Made by a program: the position numbers and the translations under genes
In this document: one piece after another, positions 1 to 7,700 of the stretch
Numbering within the stretch: position 1 is the first letter of the stretch
Layout: every line of letters begins with the position of its first letter
The notes under the pieces: generated by a model
Databases searched by the model: none
Seen by the model: only the letters and a program-made list of their open reading frames with translations
What the model was told of the DNA's origin: nothing
Source of the DNA: Candidatus Hydrogenedentota bacterium
GTDB taxonomy: Bacteria; Hydrogenedentota; Hydrogenedentia; Hydrogenedentales; SLHB01
Direction: 5' to 3'
DNA length: 18,698 nt
Assembly (NCBI GenBank): GCA_007136375.1
Contig: SLHB01000368.1
Coordinates: forward strand, 1 to 18,698

Positions 1-142
1 AGGGTATCGCTCGGCCGCGGCGGCCGGGCTGTCCGCCGCGACGCCGCCGGATCCGCCGGTTCGCACGCAGCGGCGGGCGGAGTCCGCGCCCACTTCCCTG
101 GCAAGCATTCTGTTTGCCCTTACTCCAAACAACGGAATATCG
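1..142. other. Left-edge sequence upstream of cinA, unassigned
   Basis: No gene can be identified. Plus frame 3 is open from the edge to a TGA at 144-146, which overlaps the cinA ATG as ATGA. An upstream gene ending there would mirror the cinA-dnaE junction, but the 47 residues encoded are arginine-rich and resemble no family I know. Plus frame 2 is open and in frame with cinA, so cinA could also start further upstream; that peptide (alanine/proline-rich) does not look like the MoaB-like N-terminal domain of full-length CinA. The stretch is very GC-rich until about 105 and then becomes mixed. The ribosome-binding signal before 143 is weak (CGGA), which would fit translational coupling. Confidence 0.3.
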
Positions 143-622
143 ATGAATCATCTGAACGAACTCGCCGCCCGCGTGGGCCAGGCCCTCACGGAGGGCAAGC
201 GGACCCTCGCCACGGCGGAGTCCTGCACGGGCGGCCTCATCGGCCACGCCATCACGAACGCGCCGGGCTCGTCGGCCTATTACATCGGCGGCGTGGTGGC
301 CTACGCCAACGCGGTGAAGACAGGACTGTTGACCGTTTCCCTTGATGACCTGGAAAAGCATGGGGCCGTGAGCGCCACGGTGGCGCGGCAGATGGCCCAG
401 GGCGCGCGCAGGCGGCTTCACGCGGATTGCGGCCTTGGCGTCACGGGCGTCGCGGGCCCCGGGGGAGGCGGCCCGGACAAACCGGTGGGCTTGGTCTGGA
501 TCGCCGCCGACGTGGCGGGCGACACGGCCGTCCGTGAGCATCGCTTCTCGGGCGATCGCGGCGAAATCAAGGAACAAGCGGCGGCCGCCGCGCTGGAATT
601 GCTATTGGAGACGCTTTCATGA
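143..622 (+). CDS. pncC: CinA C-terminal domain protein, NMN amidohydrolase (PncC-type)
   Basis: A 159-residue stand-alone CinA C-terminal domain. Family members deamidate nicotinamide mononucleotide to nicotinate mononucleotide in the cytoplasm, recycling the NMN made by NAD-dependent DNA ligase. Visible motifs are TAESCTGG (residues 24-31, with the nucleophile-like Ser27), YANAVK (54-59, with Lys59 at the catalytic lysine position) and the glycine-rich GVTGVAGPGGGGPDKPVG loop. Length matches E. coli PncC (about 165 aa); the N-terminal MoaB-like domain of two-domain CinA is absent. The ATG at 143 fits the family's usual N-terminus, although its ribosome-binding site is poor. The stop overlaps the dnaE start by 4 bp, implying co-transcription and coupled translation. 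The family call is firm; NMN as substrate is inferred from the family. Confidence 0.9.
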   Translation: MNHLNELAARVGQALTEGKRTLATAESCTGGLIGHAITNAPGSSAYYIGGVVAYANAVKTGLLTVSLDDLEKHGAVSATVARQMAQGARRRLHADCGLGVTGVAGPGGGGPDKPVGLVWIAADVAGDTAVREHRFSGDRGEIKEQAAAAALELLLETLS

Positions 623-3600
623 GTTCGAACTTCGCCCATTTGCACGTTCATACCGAATATAGCGTCTTGGACGGCGCCTCCCGCGTCCAGGAGTTGCTCC
701 AACGTTGCCAGGAGTACGGGCAGAAAGCCTGCGCCATCACGGATCATGGCGCCCTCTTCGGCGTCCTCGACTTTTACGAGCAGGCCCGGAAGGCCGGCGT
801 CAAACCCATTATCGGCTGCGAGCTGTATGTCGCTAAAGGCCATCGGACCGATCGGAGCGGCCGGAGCGGTAAGGACGCCTACAACCATTTCCTGCTGCTC
901 TGCGAGAATAACGAGGGATATCACAATCTCTGCAAGTTGAGTTCGCTGGGCTATCTGGAAGGCTATCATTACAAACCCCGAGTCGACTTGGAACTGCTCG
1001 CCAAGTACAGCGGCGGACTCATCGCCACCAGCGCGTGTCTGGCCGGGGAGATCCCTCAGTTACTGTTGAACGGCGAGCATGATCGGGCGAACGAGGCCAT
1101 CGAGAAATACGTCGATATCTACGGAAAAGATAATTTCCTTATCGAAATTATGGACCATGAGCTGCCGGAACAACGGCAGATCAACCCCATGTTGGCCGAA
1201 ATGGCGGAGCATCACGGGCTCCTGGTTATCGCCACGAACGATTGCCACTACGTGGACCGGGAAGACGCGGAGGCCCACGAGGCCTTGCTCTGCGTCCAGA
1301 CGGCCGGCCGGTTGGACGACGAGAAGCACTTTCGCTTTCCCGCGCCGGAGTTCTACCTTCGCAGCACCGAGGAGATGGAGGAACGTTTCAGCCATTGGCC
1401 GGAGGCCTTGGAAAACACGGGCAAGATCGCGGAACGCTGCAATGTGGAGATTCCGCTGGGGCAGCATCTCATCCCCGAATATGTCCCGCCGGAGGGACGC
1501 GGCAAGCCCGAGTACCTGCGCCACCTCGTAACGGAAGGCCTGAAGGAGCGTTACGGGACGCCGGACGAGGATCTGCTTGCCCGCGCCGAGTTCGAGCTGG
1601 GCGTCATCGAATCCATGGGCTTCGTGGACTATTTCCTTGTCGTCTGGGACCTCATCAATCACGCCCGTGAAAAGCACATCCCCGTGGGGCCGGGACGCGG
1701 GTCCGGCGCGGGCAGCATTGTCGCCTACGCCCTGCGCATCACCAACATCGACCCGATCAAGTACAAGCTTCTCTTCGAACGCTTTCTCAACCCCGAGCGC
1801 GTGTCCATGCCTGACTTCGACCTGGACTTCTGCTACCGGCGCCGGGAAGAGATGATCGACTATGTCCGGGAGAAGTACGGCGACGACAACGTAAGCCAGA
1901 TCATCACCTTCGGCCGGATGCTGGCGAAGAACGTCATCCGCAATGTGGGCCGAGTCATGGGGATGTCCTATGGCGACGTAGACCGCATCGCCAAGCTGGT
2001 GCCCGATGAACTTAAGATCACATTGAAAGACGCCCACGAGCGCGAGCCCGAACTACAACGCCTCGTCAAGGAGGACGAACAGGTGGCCCAGCTCTGGAAG
2101 CTGGCCAGCCGGCTCGAAGGCACCATCGGCAATTGCGGCACCCATGCGGCGGGCGTGGTCATCTGCGACGATCCGCTCATGGACCACGTACCCCTCTTCC
2201 GCGCGTCGAACAGCGAGGTGGTGGCGACGCAGTTCGAGATGAAAGGCGTCGAGGAAGTGGGTCTGCTCAAGATGGACTTCCTCGGACTGCGCACCCTGAC
2301 GGTCATTCATGACGCCGTCCGCTTCATCCGCGAGAACAAGGGCGTGGACATCGACATCGACGAGATCTCCACGGACGATCCCGCCGCCTACGCGCTGCTT
2401 CGTTCGGGCAAGACGACGGGCGTGTTCCAATTGGAGAGCTCGGGAATGCGCGAGTTGGCCAAACGCATCGGCCTGGAGAGCTTGGAGGAGATCTGCGCCC
2501 TCATCGCCTTGTACCGGCCCGGGCCCATGCAGCTTAAAGACGAGTACATCGAGAACAAGCACAATCCCAGCAAGATCACCTATAGCCACCCGATCTTGGA
2601 GCCGATTCTCAAGGAAACCTATGGGATCGCCCTTTATCAGGAGCAAGTCATGGAAATGGCCCGGTCCATCGCCGGGTTCACCTTGGGACAGGCGGACATT
2701 CTCCGCCGCGCGATGGGCAAGAAGAAGGCCGAGCTCATGGCCGAGCAGCGGGCCGCGTTCCTGAGCGGCGCCAAGAATCAAGGCATCGGCGAAGAAACGG
2801 CGGACACCCTCTTCAACAAGATCGAGCAGTTCGCGGGCTACGGCTTCAACAAGTCCCACAGCATGGCCTACGCCTTCGTGGCCTATCAGACGGCCTACCT
2901 CAAGGCCAACTATCCCGCCGAGTTCATGGCGGCCTTGCTCACGAGCGAATCGAACAACTTGGACAAGGTGGCGGTATACGTGGCGGAGTGCCGCCAACTT
3001 GGCATCGACGTATTGCCCCCCGACGTGAATCGCAGCTACTCCTGGTTCAGCGTGGAGGGCGACGCGATCCGTTTCGGCCTCCGCGCCATCAAGAACGTGG
3101 GCGAGGGTCCGGTGGACGCCATCGTGCGCGAGCGCGAGCAGGGCGGACCCTTCGAGGACATCTTCGGCTTCTGCGAGCGCATGGCGGACAATGCGGTCAA
3201 CCGGCGCGTGCTGGAAAGCCTGAACCGGGCGGGCGCCTTCGAAAGCACGGGCTGGAACCGCCGGGAGGTGGAGGAGGCGCTGGACCAGGCGCTGCAAGAA
3301 GCCCAGGCCGCGAGCAAGGACCGCGCAAACGGGCAGACCTCCCTCTTCGACCTCATGGCCGGCGACGGCGGCGGCGCGCCCCAGCGCCCGAAACCGGAAT
3401 TGGAAGAGTGGCCGGAGGCCGAGCTGCTCGCAGCCGAAAAGGAGATGCTCGGCCTCTACGTCAGCAGCCATCCCCTGGCGAAGCACCAGGAGGCCCTGGA
3501 GCGTTTCACCAACGTCGACCTGCTCAACCTGGAGGAGTTGCGGGAGGGTCAGGACGCCGTCCTCGGCGGCCTCATCACCCATGTCAAACTCCACACCACG

Positions 3601-4077
3601 GCGCGGGGCGGCAAGAAGATGGCCTTCGTGACCATCGACACCTTGCAGGGGCCGTGCGAATTCACCGTGTTCAACGACGTGTTCGAACAGCGGGCGGGGC
3701 TTCTCGTCGAGGACACCGTAGTGATCGCGCCTTCCCGCGTGAGCTACCGCAACGACACGCCCTCCTTTCTCGCCAGCGACGTGCTGCCCGTGGAGGACGC
3801 CGAGAGCCAACTAACAAAGGCCGTTCACATACGCCTCAGCACGGTCGGCCTGGAGGAGACGCTATTGAACAGTCTCGCCGAGATCCTGGGGAGCGCGGCC
3901 GGCCCGTGCGACGTGTACCTCCACTGCGTCACGCCGGACGAGGGCGAGGTCACCGTTCACGCGACGGAGGCGTGCCGCGTCGCGCCGTCGGCGGAGCTGC
4001 AACACCAGGTGGAAGACCTCCTGGGACCCGGCGCCCTCTGGTTCTCCGGCGGCAACGGCTATCCCCGGCACAACTGA
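619..4077 (+). CDS. dnaE: DNA polymerase III subunit alpha
   Basis: Catalytic subunit of the replicative polymerase, 1152 residues, full length for DnaE1. The N-terminal PHP domain (about 5-225) has HLHVHTEYS (H7, H9), TDHG (D42, H43), E68, H90, C140, H180 and TNDCHYV (D208, H210), so its metal site looks complete. The polymerase core has PDFDLDF with D401 and D403, and KMDFLGLRT with D553, matching E. coli D401, D403 and D555. GPGRGSGAGS (palm) and GYGFNKSHSMAYA are also present. QTSLF at 906-910 fits the beta-clamp-binding motif. An OB-fold spans about 980-1055, followed by a C-terminal domain of the type that binds tau. ATG 619 overlaps the cinA stop and has GGAG about 10 nt upstream. No frameshift is seen. 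There is no separate dnaQ in the window. Confidence 0.98.
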   Translation: MSSNFAHLHVHTEYSVLDGASRVQELLQRCQEYGQKACAITDHGALFGVLDFYEQARKAGVKPIIGCELYVAKGHRTDRSGRSGKDAYNHFLLLCENNEGYHNLCKLSSLGYLEGYHYKPRVDLELLAKYSGGLIATSACLAGEIPQLLLNGEHDRANEAIEKYVDIYGKDNFLIEIMDHELPEQRQINPMLAEMAEHHGLLVIATNDCHYVDREDAEAHEALLCVQTAGRLDDEKHFRFPAPEFYLRSTEEMEERFSHWPEALENTGKIAERCNVEIPLGQHLIPEYVPPEGRGKPEYLRHLVTEGLKERYGTPDEDLLARAEFELGVIESMGFVDYFLVVWDLINHAREKHIPVGPGRGSGAGSIVAYALRITNIDPIKYKLLFERFLNPERVSMPDFDLDFCYRRREEMIDYVREKYGDDNVSQIITFGRMLAKNVIRNVGRVMGMSYGDVDRIAKLVPDELKITLKDAHEREPELQRLVKEDEQVAQLWKLASRLEGTIGNCGTHAAGVVICDDPLMDHVPLFRASNSEVVATQFEMKGVEEVGLLKMDFLGLRTLTVIHDAVRFIRENKGVDIDIDEISTDDPAAYALLRSGKTTGVFQLESSGMRELAKRIGLESLEEICALIALYRPGPMQLKDEYIENKHNPSKITYSHPILEPILKETYGIALYQEQVMEMARSIAGFTLGQADILRRAMGKKKAELMAEQRAAFLSGAKNQGIGEETADTLFNKIEQFAGYGFNKSHSMAYAFVAYQTAYLKANYPAEFMAALLTSESNNLDKVAVYVAECRQLGIDVLPPDVNRSYSWFSVEGDAIRFGLRAIKNVGEGPVDAIVREREQGGPFEDIFGFCERMADNAVNRRVLESLNRAGAFESTGWNRREVEEALDQALQEAQAASKDRANGQTSLFDLMAGDGGGAPQRPKPELEEWPEAELLAAEKEMLGLYVSSHPLAKHQEALERFTNVDLLNLEELREGQDAVLGGLITHVKLHTTARGGKKMAFVTIDTLQGPCEFTVFNDVFEQRAGLLVEDTVVIAPSRVSYRNDTPSFLASDVLPVEDAESQLTKAVHIRLSTVGLEETLLNSLAEILGSAAGPCDVYLHCVTPDEGEVTVHATEACRVAPSAELQHQVEDLLGPGALWFSGGNGYPRHN

Positions 4078-4109
4078 AGCGCGGCAGGCCTGGGTTCAAC
4101 AAAAAGCGC

Positions 4110-4137
4110 TTGCGTCCCGTGGACGGCGTGGTACACT
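4110..4137 (+). promoter_or_regulatory. Predicted promoter for the PMP3-like gene
   Basis: TTGCGT (4110-4115), a 16-bp spacer and TACACT (4132-4137) lie 90 bp upstream of the ATG at 4228, in the gap after dnaE. The arrangement matches sigma-70 spacing, and the TTGCG -35 is shared with other promoters in this window. Predicted from sequence only. Confidence 0.5.
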
Positions 4138-4145
4138 GGCGCCAA

Positions 4146-4199
4146 GGCCGGGCGCGCCCGGCCCCCTTACTCGAAACGCTCCCTCCTCCGGGCGGGAGC
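4146..4199 (+). promoter_or_regulatory. Leader with 18-bp perfect palindrome and second hairpin
   Basis: GGCCGGGCGCGCCCGGCC at 4146-4163 is a perfect 18-bp palindrome starting about where transcription would begin. GCTCCC (4178-4183) can pair with GGGAGC (4194-4199) as a second hairpin. Neither has a U-tract, so an intrinsic terminator is unlikely; an operator, an mRNA-stabilising 5' hairpin or a translational control element is possible. Fourteen of 15 bases of the palindrome core recur at 6146-6160, downstream of another promoter. Confidence 0.45.
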
Positions 4200-4227
4200 C
4201 AAACATGGCGACCAGGAGGAACACGCG

Positions 4228-4413
4228 ATGGCTGAAGACCCCGATGCGAAGACCAAAGACGTCATTCGAATACTGCTGGCGATCCTGCTTCCGCCCGTCG
4301 GCGTGTTCCTGCAAGTAGGCATCGGCCTCCATTTCTGGCTGAATATTCTGCTGACCCTGTTCGGCTACGTGCCCGGCATCATCCACGCCGTTTGGGTCAT
4401 CGTAACGCGCTAA
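4228..4413 (+). CDS. PMP3/YqaE family (UPF0057) small membrane protein
   Basis: A 61-residue inner-membrane protein. Family members are small hydrophobic proteins with two membrane segments, often induced by salt, cold or membrane stress; the biochemical role is not settled. The sequence shows a charged N-terminus (1-12), a first membrane segment with LLPPVGVFLQVG (about 13-32), and a second with WLNILLTLFGYVPGIIHAVWVI (about 37-58), which is the family signature in full. The ATG is preceded by AGGAGG at 4214-4219, 8 nt away, the best ribosome-binding site in the window. The gene has its own promoter and a structured leader, so it is probably monocistronic and separate from dnaE. Confidence 0.92.
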   Translation: MAEDPDAKTKDVIRILLAILLPPVGVFLQVGIGLHFWLNILLTLFGYVPGIIHAVWVIVTR

Positions 4414-4521
4414 GCCCGGCGCCTCTGACGGAATAGGTCCTCGGGGCGTGGCTGTTGACCGGTAAGAGGGCGGAGGCGGAGCCCCGCGCGGCCGGAGAAC
4501 GGCGCGCCTGGAGCGAAAGGC

Positions 4522-4950
4522 ATGACCCTGTTATCACGAAAGACATTAGACAAAGCGGCGTTGATCTACGACGGCGACTGCGGGATGTGTCAACGCGGAG
4601 CGGCGCTCGCGCGGAGGTTTGCGCGGCCCGGCCTGCTGGAAACCCTGCCCTGTCAGGCGCCGGAACGGCGCCGCCGTTTCCCCAACATGGACGAAAGCGC
4701 CTGTCTCGAAGCGGCCCAACTCGTGTTGAGCGACGGAACCGTATTGAGCGGCGAGGCCGCCCTGCCTCACGTGATGCGGCGCTTGCGCGGCGCCCGTTGG
4801 TTCGCGGGCGCGCTGGAGCTTCCCGGCGTTAGCCACGCATCCCCGTACATTTACCGGTGGATCGCGGAACACCGTCACCAGATTTCCTCGTACGTTTTCG
4901 GGAAAAACGGCCAGACGTGCCGCCCAGGCGGCTCCTGTGGGGCGCCTTAA
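4522..4950 (+). CDS. DCC family thiol-disulfide oxidoreductase-like protein (DUF393)
   Basis: A 142-residue protein with the family-defining motif YDGDCGMCQ near residues 14-22 (an aspartate followed by C-x-x-C). The DCC/DUF393 family is predicted to have a thioredoxin-like fold, and its substrates are mostly unknown. The end of the protein adds two cysteines in the segment TCRPGGSCGAP, which could act as a second thiol pair or bind metal; this C-terminal pair is not part of the defining motif. No signal peptide is seen, so it is probably cytoplasmic. The ATG at 4522 has GGAG and AAAGG just upstream. The 3' end overlaps the next gene by 14 bp, so the two are likely co-translated. I see no convincing promoter in 4414-4521. 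Confidence 0.85.
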   Translation: MTLLSRKTLDKAALIYDGDCGMCQRGAALARRFARPGLLETLPCQAPERRRRFPNMDESACLEAAQLVLSDGTVLSGEAALPHVMRRLRGARWFAGALELPGVSHASPYIYRWIAEHRHQISSYVFGKNGQTCRPGGSCGAP

Positions 4951-6082
4951 TCCGCGCGCCCCATGGATTGCGGCGGCGGCCTGCTGGTGCGCGTTCGCCG
5001 CGAACGCCGATGTCGGCGCATTCCTGGATGAACAGACGGAAACGATCCGCGCCGAACACGGCCTGCCCGCCCTCGCCGCAGCGATCGTCATGGACGGCGG
5101 CGTGATCCTCGAAAGCGTGGCGGGCGTCCGGGTCGCCGGCGAGGACGCGGCGGTGGAGCCGGGCGATCCCTTTCACATCGGATCCCTCGCCAAGGCCATG
5201 ACCGCGACCCTCTTGGGCCGCCTCGTGGACGACGGGGCGCTCGGCTGGGAGTGCGCCCTCGGCGATGTCTTCCCCGAGGCGCATGATCTGGCGGACGGCG
5301 CCTTCGCCGAAGTGACGCTGGCGCAACTCTTGCGGCATCACGGCGGCATAGCCCCGGGCACAAGTCACGACGCGCCTGAAAGCATCGCCATGCGGGCGTT
5401 GGAAGGCGCGCCCCGGGAGCAGCGCCGGGCGGCCGTTGAAATCCTCCTAGGCGAGGCGTCGCCGGGCGAGCCCGGCCGGTTGATGCGCTATTCCAACGCG
5501 GGCTACGGATTGGCCGCCGCAATGGCCGAAGCGAAGACCGGAGAGGCCTGGGAAGATCTCATGCGCGCCCGCATCTTCGAGCCCCTTGGCATGGGCGCCG
5601 CTGGATTCGGCTGGGCGGCCACGCCGGAGCGGCCTCACGTTCCCCGGGGCCATTGGGCCACGGAGGAAGGCCCCGTCCCCCAGCCGCTGAACGACGCCTA
5701 CAGCCTCTACCCGCCCATCGCCCCCGGCGGCGACGTCCATTGCAGCATTGGCGGCCTGGCCCGCTTCGCCGCGCTCCACCTTCACGGCGAAACCAACAAC
5801 GGCGGCCGCCTGTTGGCGCCGGAGACCTTGCAGGAACTCCATGCTCCCGCCGGAACGGGCCAGCAAGCCAAGGCAATGGGGTGGATGGTTCAGACCGTCG
5901 ACAGTGAAACAGCCCTATGGCATAGCGGATCCGCCGGCACGTTCTACGCCTGGATGACCCTTTGGCCGGAGCGGGACTTGGCCATCGTGGCCGTGGCGAA
6001 CCGGGGAGATTCCGAAGCGGCGCTGGCTCAGCTCACCGGCGTGCTATTCGAGCGCCTTACAAGCGCAAGCGAACCCGAATAA
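4937..6082 (+). CDS. Exported serine beta-lactamase-fold hydrolase (class C / esterase-like)
   Basis: 381 residues with the beta-lactamase/penicillin-binding-protein fold (Beta-lactamase family, PF00144-like). The catalytic set is visible: SLAK with Ser83 and Lys86, YSN with Tyr185, and HSG at 329-331 replacing the KTG box. HSG, together with the overall sequence, points to the esterase/D-aminopeptidase/EstB-like group rather than a true antibiotic-resistance enzyme; the substrate is unknown. The GTG at 4937 is favoured because it gives a signal peptide (NPRAPW, then a hydrophobic stretch with cleavage near ANA at about residues 22-24) and has AGGCGG upstream. The product is likely periplasmic or secreted. 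It overlaps the DCC gene by 14 bp, pairing an exported hydrolase with a thiol protein. Confidence 0.9.
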   Translation: MGRLNPRAPWIAAAACWCAFAANADVGAFLDEQTETIRAEHGLPALAAAIVMDGGVILESVAGVRVAGEDAAVEPGDPFHIGSLAKAMTATLLGRLVDDGALGWECALGDVFPEAHDLADGAFAEVTLAQLLRHHGGIAPGTSHDAPESIAMRALEGAPREQRRAAVEILLGEASPGEPGRLMRYSNAGYGLAAAMAEAKTGEAWEDLMRARIFEPLGMGAAGFGWAATPERPHVPRGHWATEEGPVPQPLNDAYSLYPPIAPGGDVHCSIGGLARFAALHLHGETNNGGRLLAPETLQELHAPAGTGQQAKAMGWMVQTVDSETALWHSGSAGTFYAWMTLWPERDLAIVAVANRGDSEAALAQLTGVLFERLTSASEPE

Positions 6083-6104
6083 CTATTTATGTAGTCCTCC
6101 GTCC

Positions 6105-6133
6105 TTGCGAAAACCAGCGCCAGGCGGTATACT
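6105..6133 (+). promoter_or_regulatory. Predicted promoter for the MFS transporter
   Basis: TTGCGA (6105-6110), a 17-bp spacer and TATACT (6128-6133): nearly ideal sigma-70 spacing and the best -10 box in the window. It lies just after the hydrolase stop and 212 bp before the favoured MFS start, so a long leader is implied. Confidence 0.6.
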
Positions 6134-6345
6134 CTGGATAAGCTTCCGGGTGCGCCCGGCGGCGTACACCCTTGCCCCCATCCCACGGAAACGTCCGCCG
6201 CACTTGGCGGTCCAAGCGACGCCCACGTGGGAAAGCCATGTCTCCGGCCCTGGCGAGACCTGCTTCGCGCCGGATGACGCCGCCGCGGGGCAGACCCCCG
6301 AAATCCCCATTGGAGTCGACCCCCTTGCCACCCGGCGGAACCACC
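6134..6345 (+). promoter_or_regulatory. Long GC-rich 5' leader of the MFS gene with several hairpins
   Basis: Downstream of the predicted promoter, CCGGG-TGCG-CCCGG (6146-6159) forms a tight hairpin. CCGCC (6195-6199) pairs with GGCGG (6206-6210), and CCCACGTGGG (6222-6231) is a perfect 10-bp palindrome. I compared the leader by eye with the TPP, cobalamin and fluoride riboswitch consensus sequences and saw no match. The region is open in the MFS frame from 6172, so part of it could instead be an N-terminal extension, but its composition (Arg/Pro-rich) argues against translation. Confidence 0.35.
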
Positions 6346-7653
6346 ATGTCTGCGAGCACAGCACACAACCACGCGCCCGAACAAGGGCGGCGGCGAATAT
6401 ATTACGGCTGGATCATGGCGCCCATCGCCATGGTCGCCCTCGTCGCAAGCTCGCCGGGCCAAACCTTCGGCCTCGGCATCTTCAACGACGCCCTTCGGCA
6501 GGATCTCGGCCTGTCGCTAAGCCAGATCACCGGGGCCTACATGCTCGGCACGCTGCTGGCCGCCGTCCCCATGAGCTACATCGGCGCCCTCATGGACCGT
6601 CACGGCCTCCGGAAAGTCCTGACGGCGGCGTCGATCCTGTTTGGGTTCGCATGCATCGCGGCGGGCGCCGTGCAAGGCTTGGCCACGCTGTTCGTCGCCT
6701 TCTTTCTCCTCCGCCTCCTCGGCCAGGGCGCCTTGGGCATGCTCAGCGGGAACATTCTCGCCTTCTGGTTCCACAAACGCCTTGGCCTGGTGGAGGGGCT
6801 GCGCCACTTCGGCATGGCCGGGGCCATCGCGGTCATCCCCATGGTCAACCTATGGCTGATTCAGGGCGTGGGGTGGCGTTGGGCCTTCGCCGTGTTGGGC
6901 GTGGGCGTCATGGCGCTCATGCTGCCTCTCATGCTCCTCTTTCGCAACCGGCCCGAGGACGTGGGTCAACATATCGACGGCGAATCCCCGCACGCCCAGC
7001 ATGGCGGCGGTGACGGCGCGGCCGGCCTCGAATACAGCTTCACCCTCGCCGAGGCCGCGCGCACCCGGGCCCTATGGATCGCCGCGGGCAGCCTGGCCCT
7101 CTGGGGCATGATGGGCACCGCCCTGCAATTCAATGTCGTGCCCCTCTTCGAGTCCCGGGGCCTCGACGCCACGGCGGCCGCCGCCTTCTTCCCCGTCTTC
7201 GCCATAAGCCTCGCCGCCATGCAGGTCATCGGCGGCGTCTTGGCGGACCGGCTCCCCGCGCCGGCCCTCATCTCCATGGCCATGACGGCCGTGACCGGCG
7301 CCATGCTCCTCCTTTGGGGCGCCGCCACGCCGTGGATGGGGCCCGCCGTGGGCGTGCTCTGCGGAATCGGCCAAGGCTTGCTAACCACGGTCCTGTCGCC
7401 CCTCTGGCCCCGCTACTTCGGCCGGGGACACATCGGCCGCATCCGCGGCGCCCTCGCCACGGCCATGGTCGCGTCCACCAGCGTCGGCCCCTTCCTTGTG
7501 GGCCTGTTCTACGACCTCCTGGGCGGTTACGACCTCATCCTGCTGGTGTTCGCCCTACTGCCCATCCCCTTCATCGTGCTCGCCTTCTGGGCGACGCCGC
7601 CTACGCCGCCCCGCGCCCAAGACATGGAACCCGCGCGGCAAGCCGGGGCGTAG
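6346..7653 (+). CDS. MFS transporter, monocarboxylate/oxalate-formate antiporter-like
   Basis: About 435 residues with 12 predicted membrane segments. The N-terminal half starts RRRIYYGWIMAPIAM, a typical opening for the OFA/monocarboxylate-porter-like MFS group, and carries the MFS motif-A equivalent GALMDRHGLRKVL between segments 2 and 3. A hydrophilic central loop (about residues 200-235, containing RPEDVGQHIDGE) separates the two six-helix halves. Substrate is unknown; small organic acids would be usual for the group. I chose ATG 6346 because hydrophobic, family-like sequence begins there and GGCGG lies upstream. An in-frame ATG at 6172 would add 58 Arg/Pro-rich residues that look untranslated. 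The next gene is convergent, so this is probably a single-gene unit. Confidence 0.88.
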   Translation: MSASTAHNHAPEQGRRRIYYGWIMAPIAMVALVASSPGQTFGLGIFNDALRQDLGLSLSQITGAYMLGTLLAAVPMSYIGALMDRHGLRKVLTAASILFGFACIAAGAVQGLATLFVAFFLLRLLGQGALGMLSGNILAFWFHKRLGLVEGLRHFGMAGAIAVIPMVNLWLIQGVGWRWAFAVLGVGVMALMLPLMLLFRNRPEDVGQHIDGESPHAQHGGGDGAAGLEYSFTLAEAARTRALWIAAGSLALWGMMGTALQFNVVPLFESRGLDATAAAAFFPVFAISLAAMQVIGGVLADRLPAPALISMAMTAVTGAMLLLWGAATPWMGPAVGVLCGIGQGLLTTVLSPLWPRYFGRGHIGRIRGALATAMVASTSVGPFLVGLFYDLLGGYDLILLVFALLPIPFIVLAFWATPPTPPRAQDMEPARQAGA

Positions 7654-7700
7654 GGCGGAGAGAAGACGGCGCGGCCGAGTTCCCGTCCCACATCCGTGGC

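Noticed and set aside
2053..3810. 585-codon open frame on the minus strand opposite dnaE
   Set aside because: It mirrors dnaE codons in GC-rich DNA; the translation is a His/Val/Leu/Gly-rich string with no recognisable domain, while the plus strand carries all DnaE motifs.
2988..4235. 415-codon plus-strand open frame inside and beyond the dnaE 3' end
   Set aside because: Arg/Gly/Pro-rich out-of-frame reading of dnaE; it ends by overlapping the start of the PMP3-like gene.
4937..6082. Antibiotic-resistance beta-lactamase
   Set aside because: The third active-site box is HSG rather than KTG and the sequence fits the general esterase/peptidase group; resistance cannot be claimed.
6172..6345. 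N-terminal extension of the MFS transporter from an ATG at 6172
   Set aside because: The 58 extra residues are Arg/Pro-rich with no transporter-like sequence and lie in a leader full of palindromes; a proper start lies at 6346.
6134..6345. Riboswitch in the MFS leader
   Set aside because: Compared by eye with TPP, cobalamin and fluoride consensus elements; none of the conserved core sequences is present.
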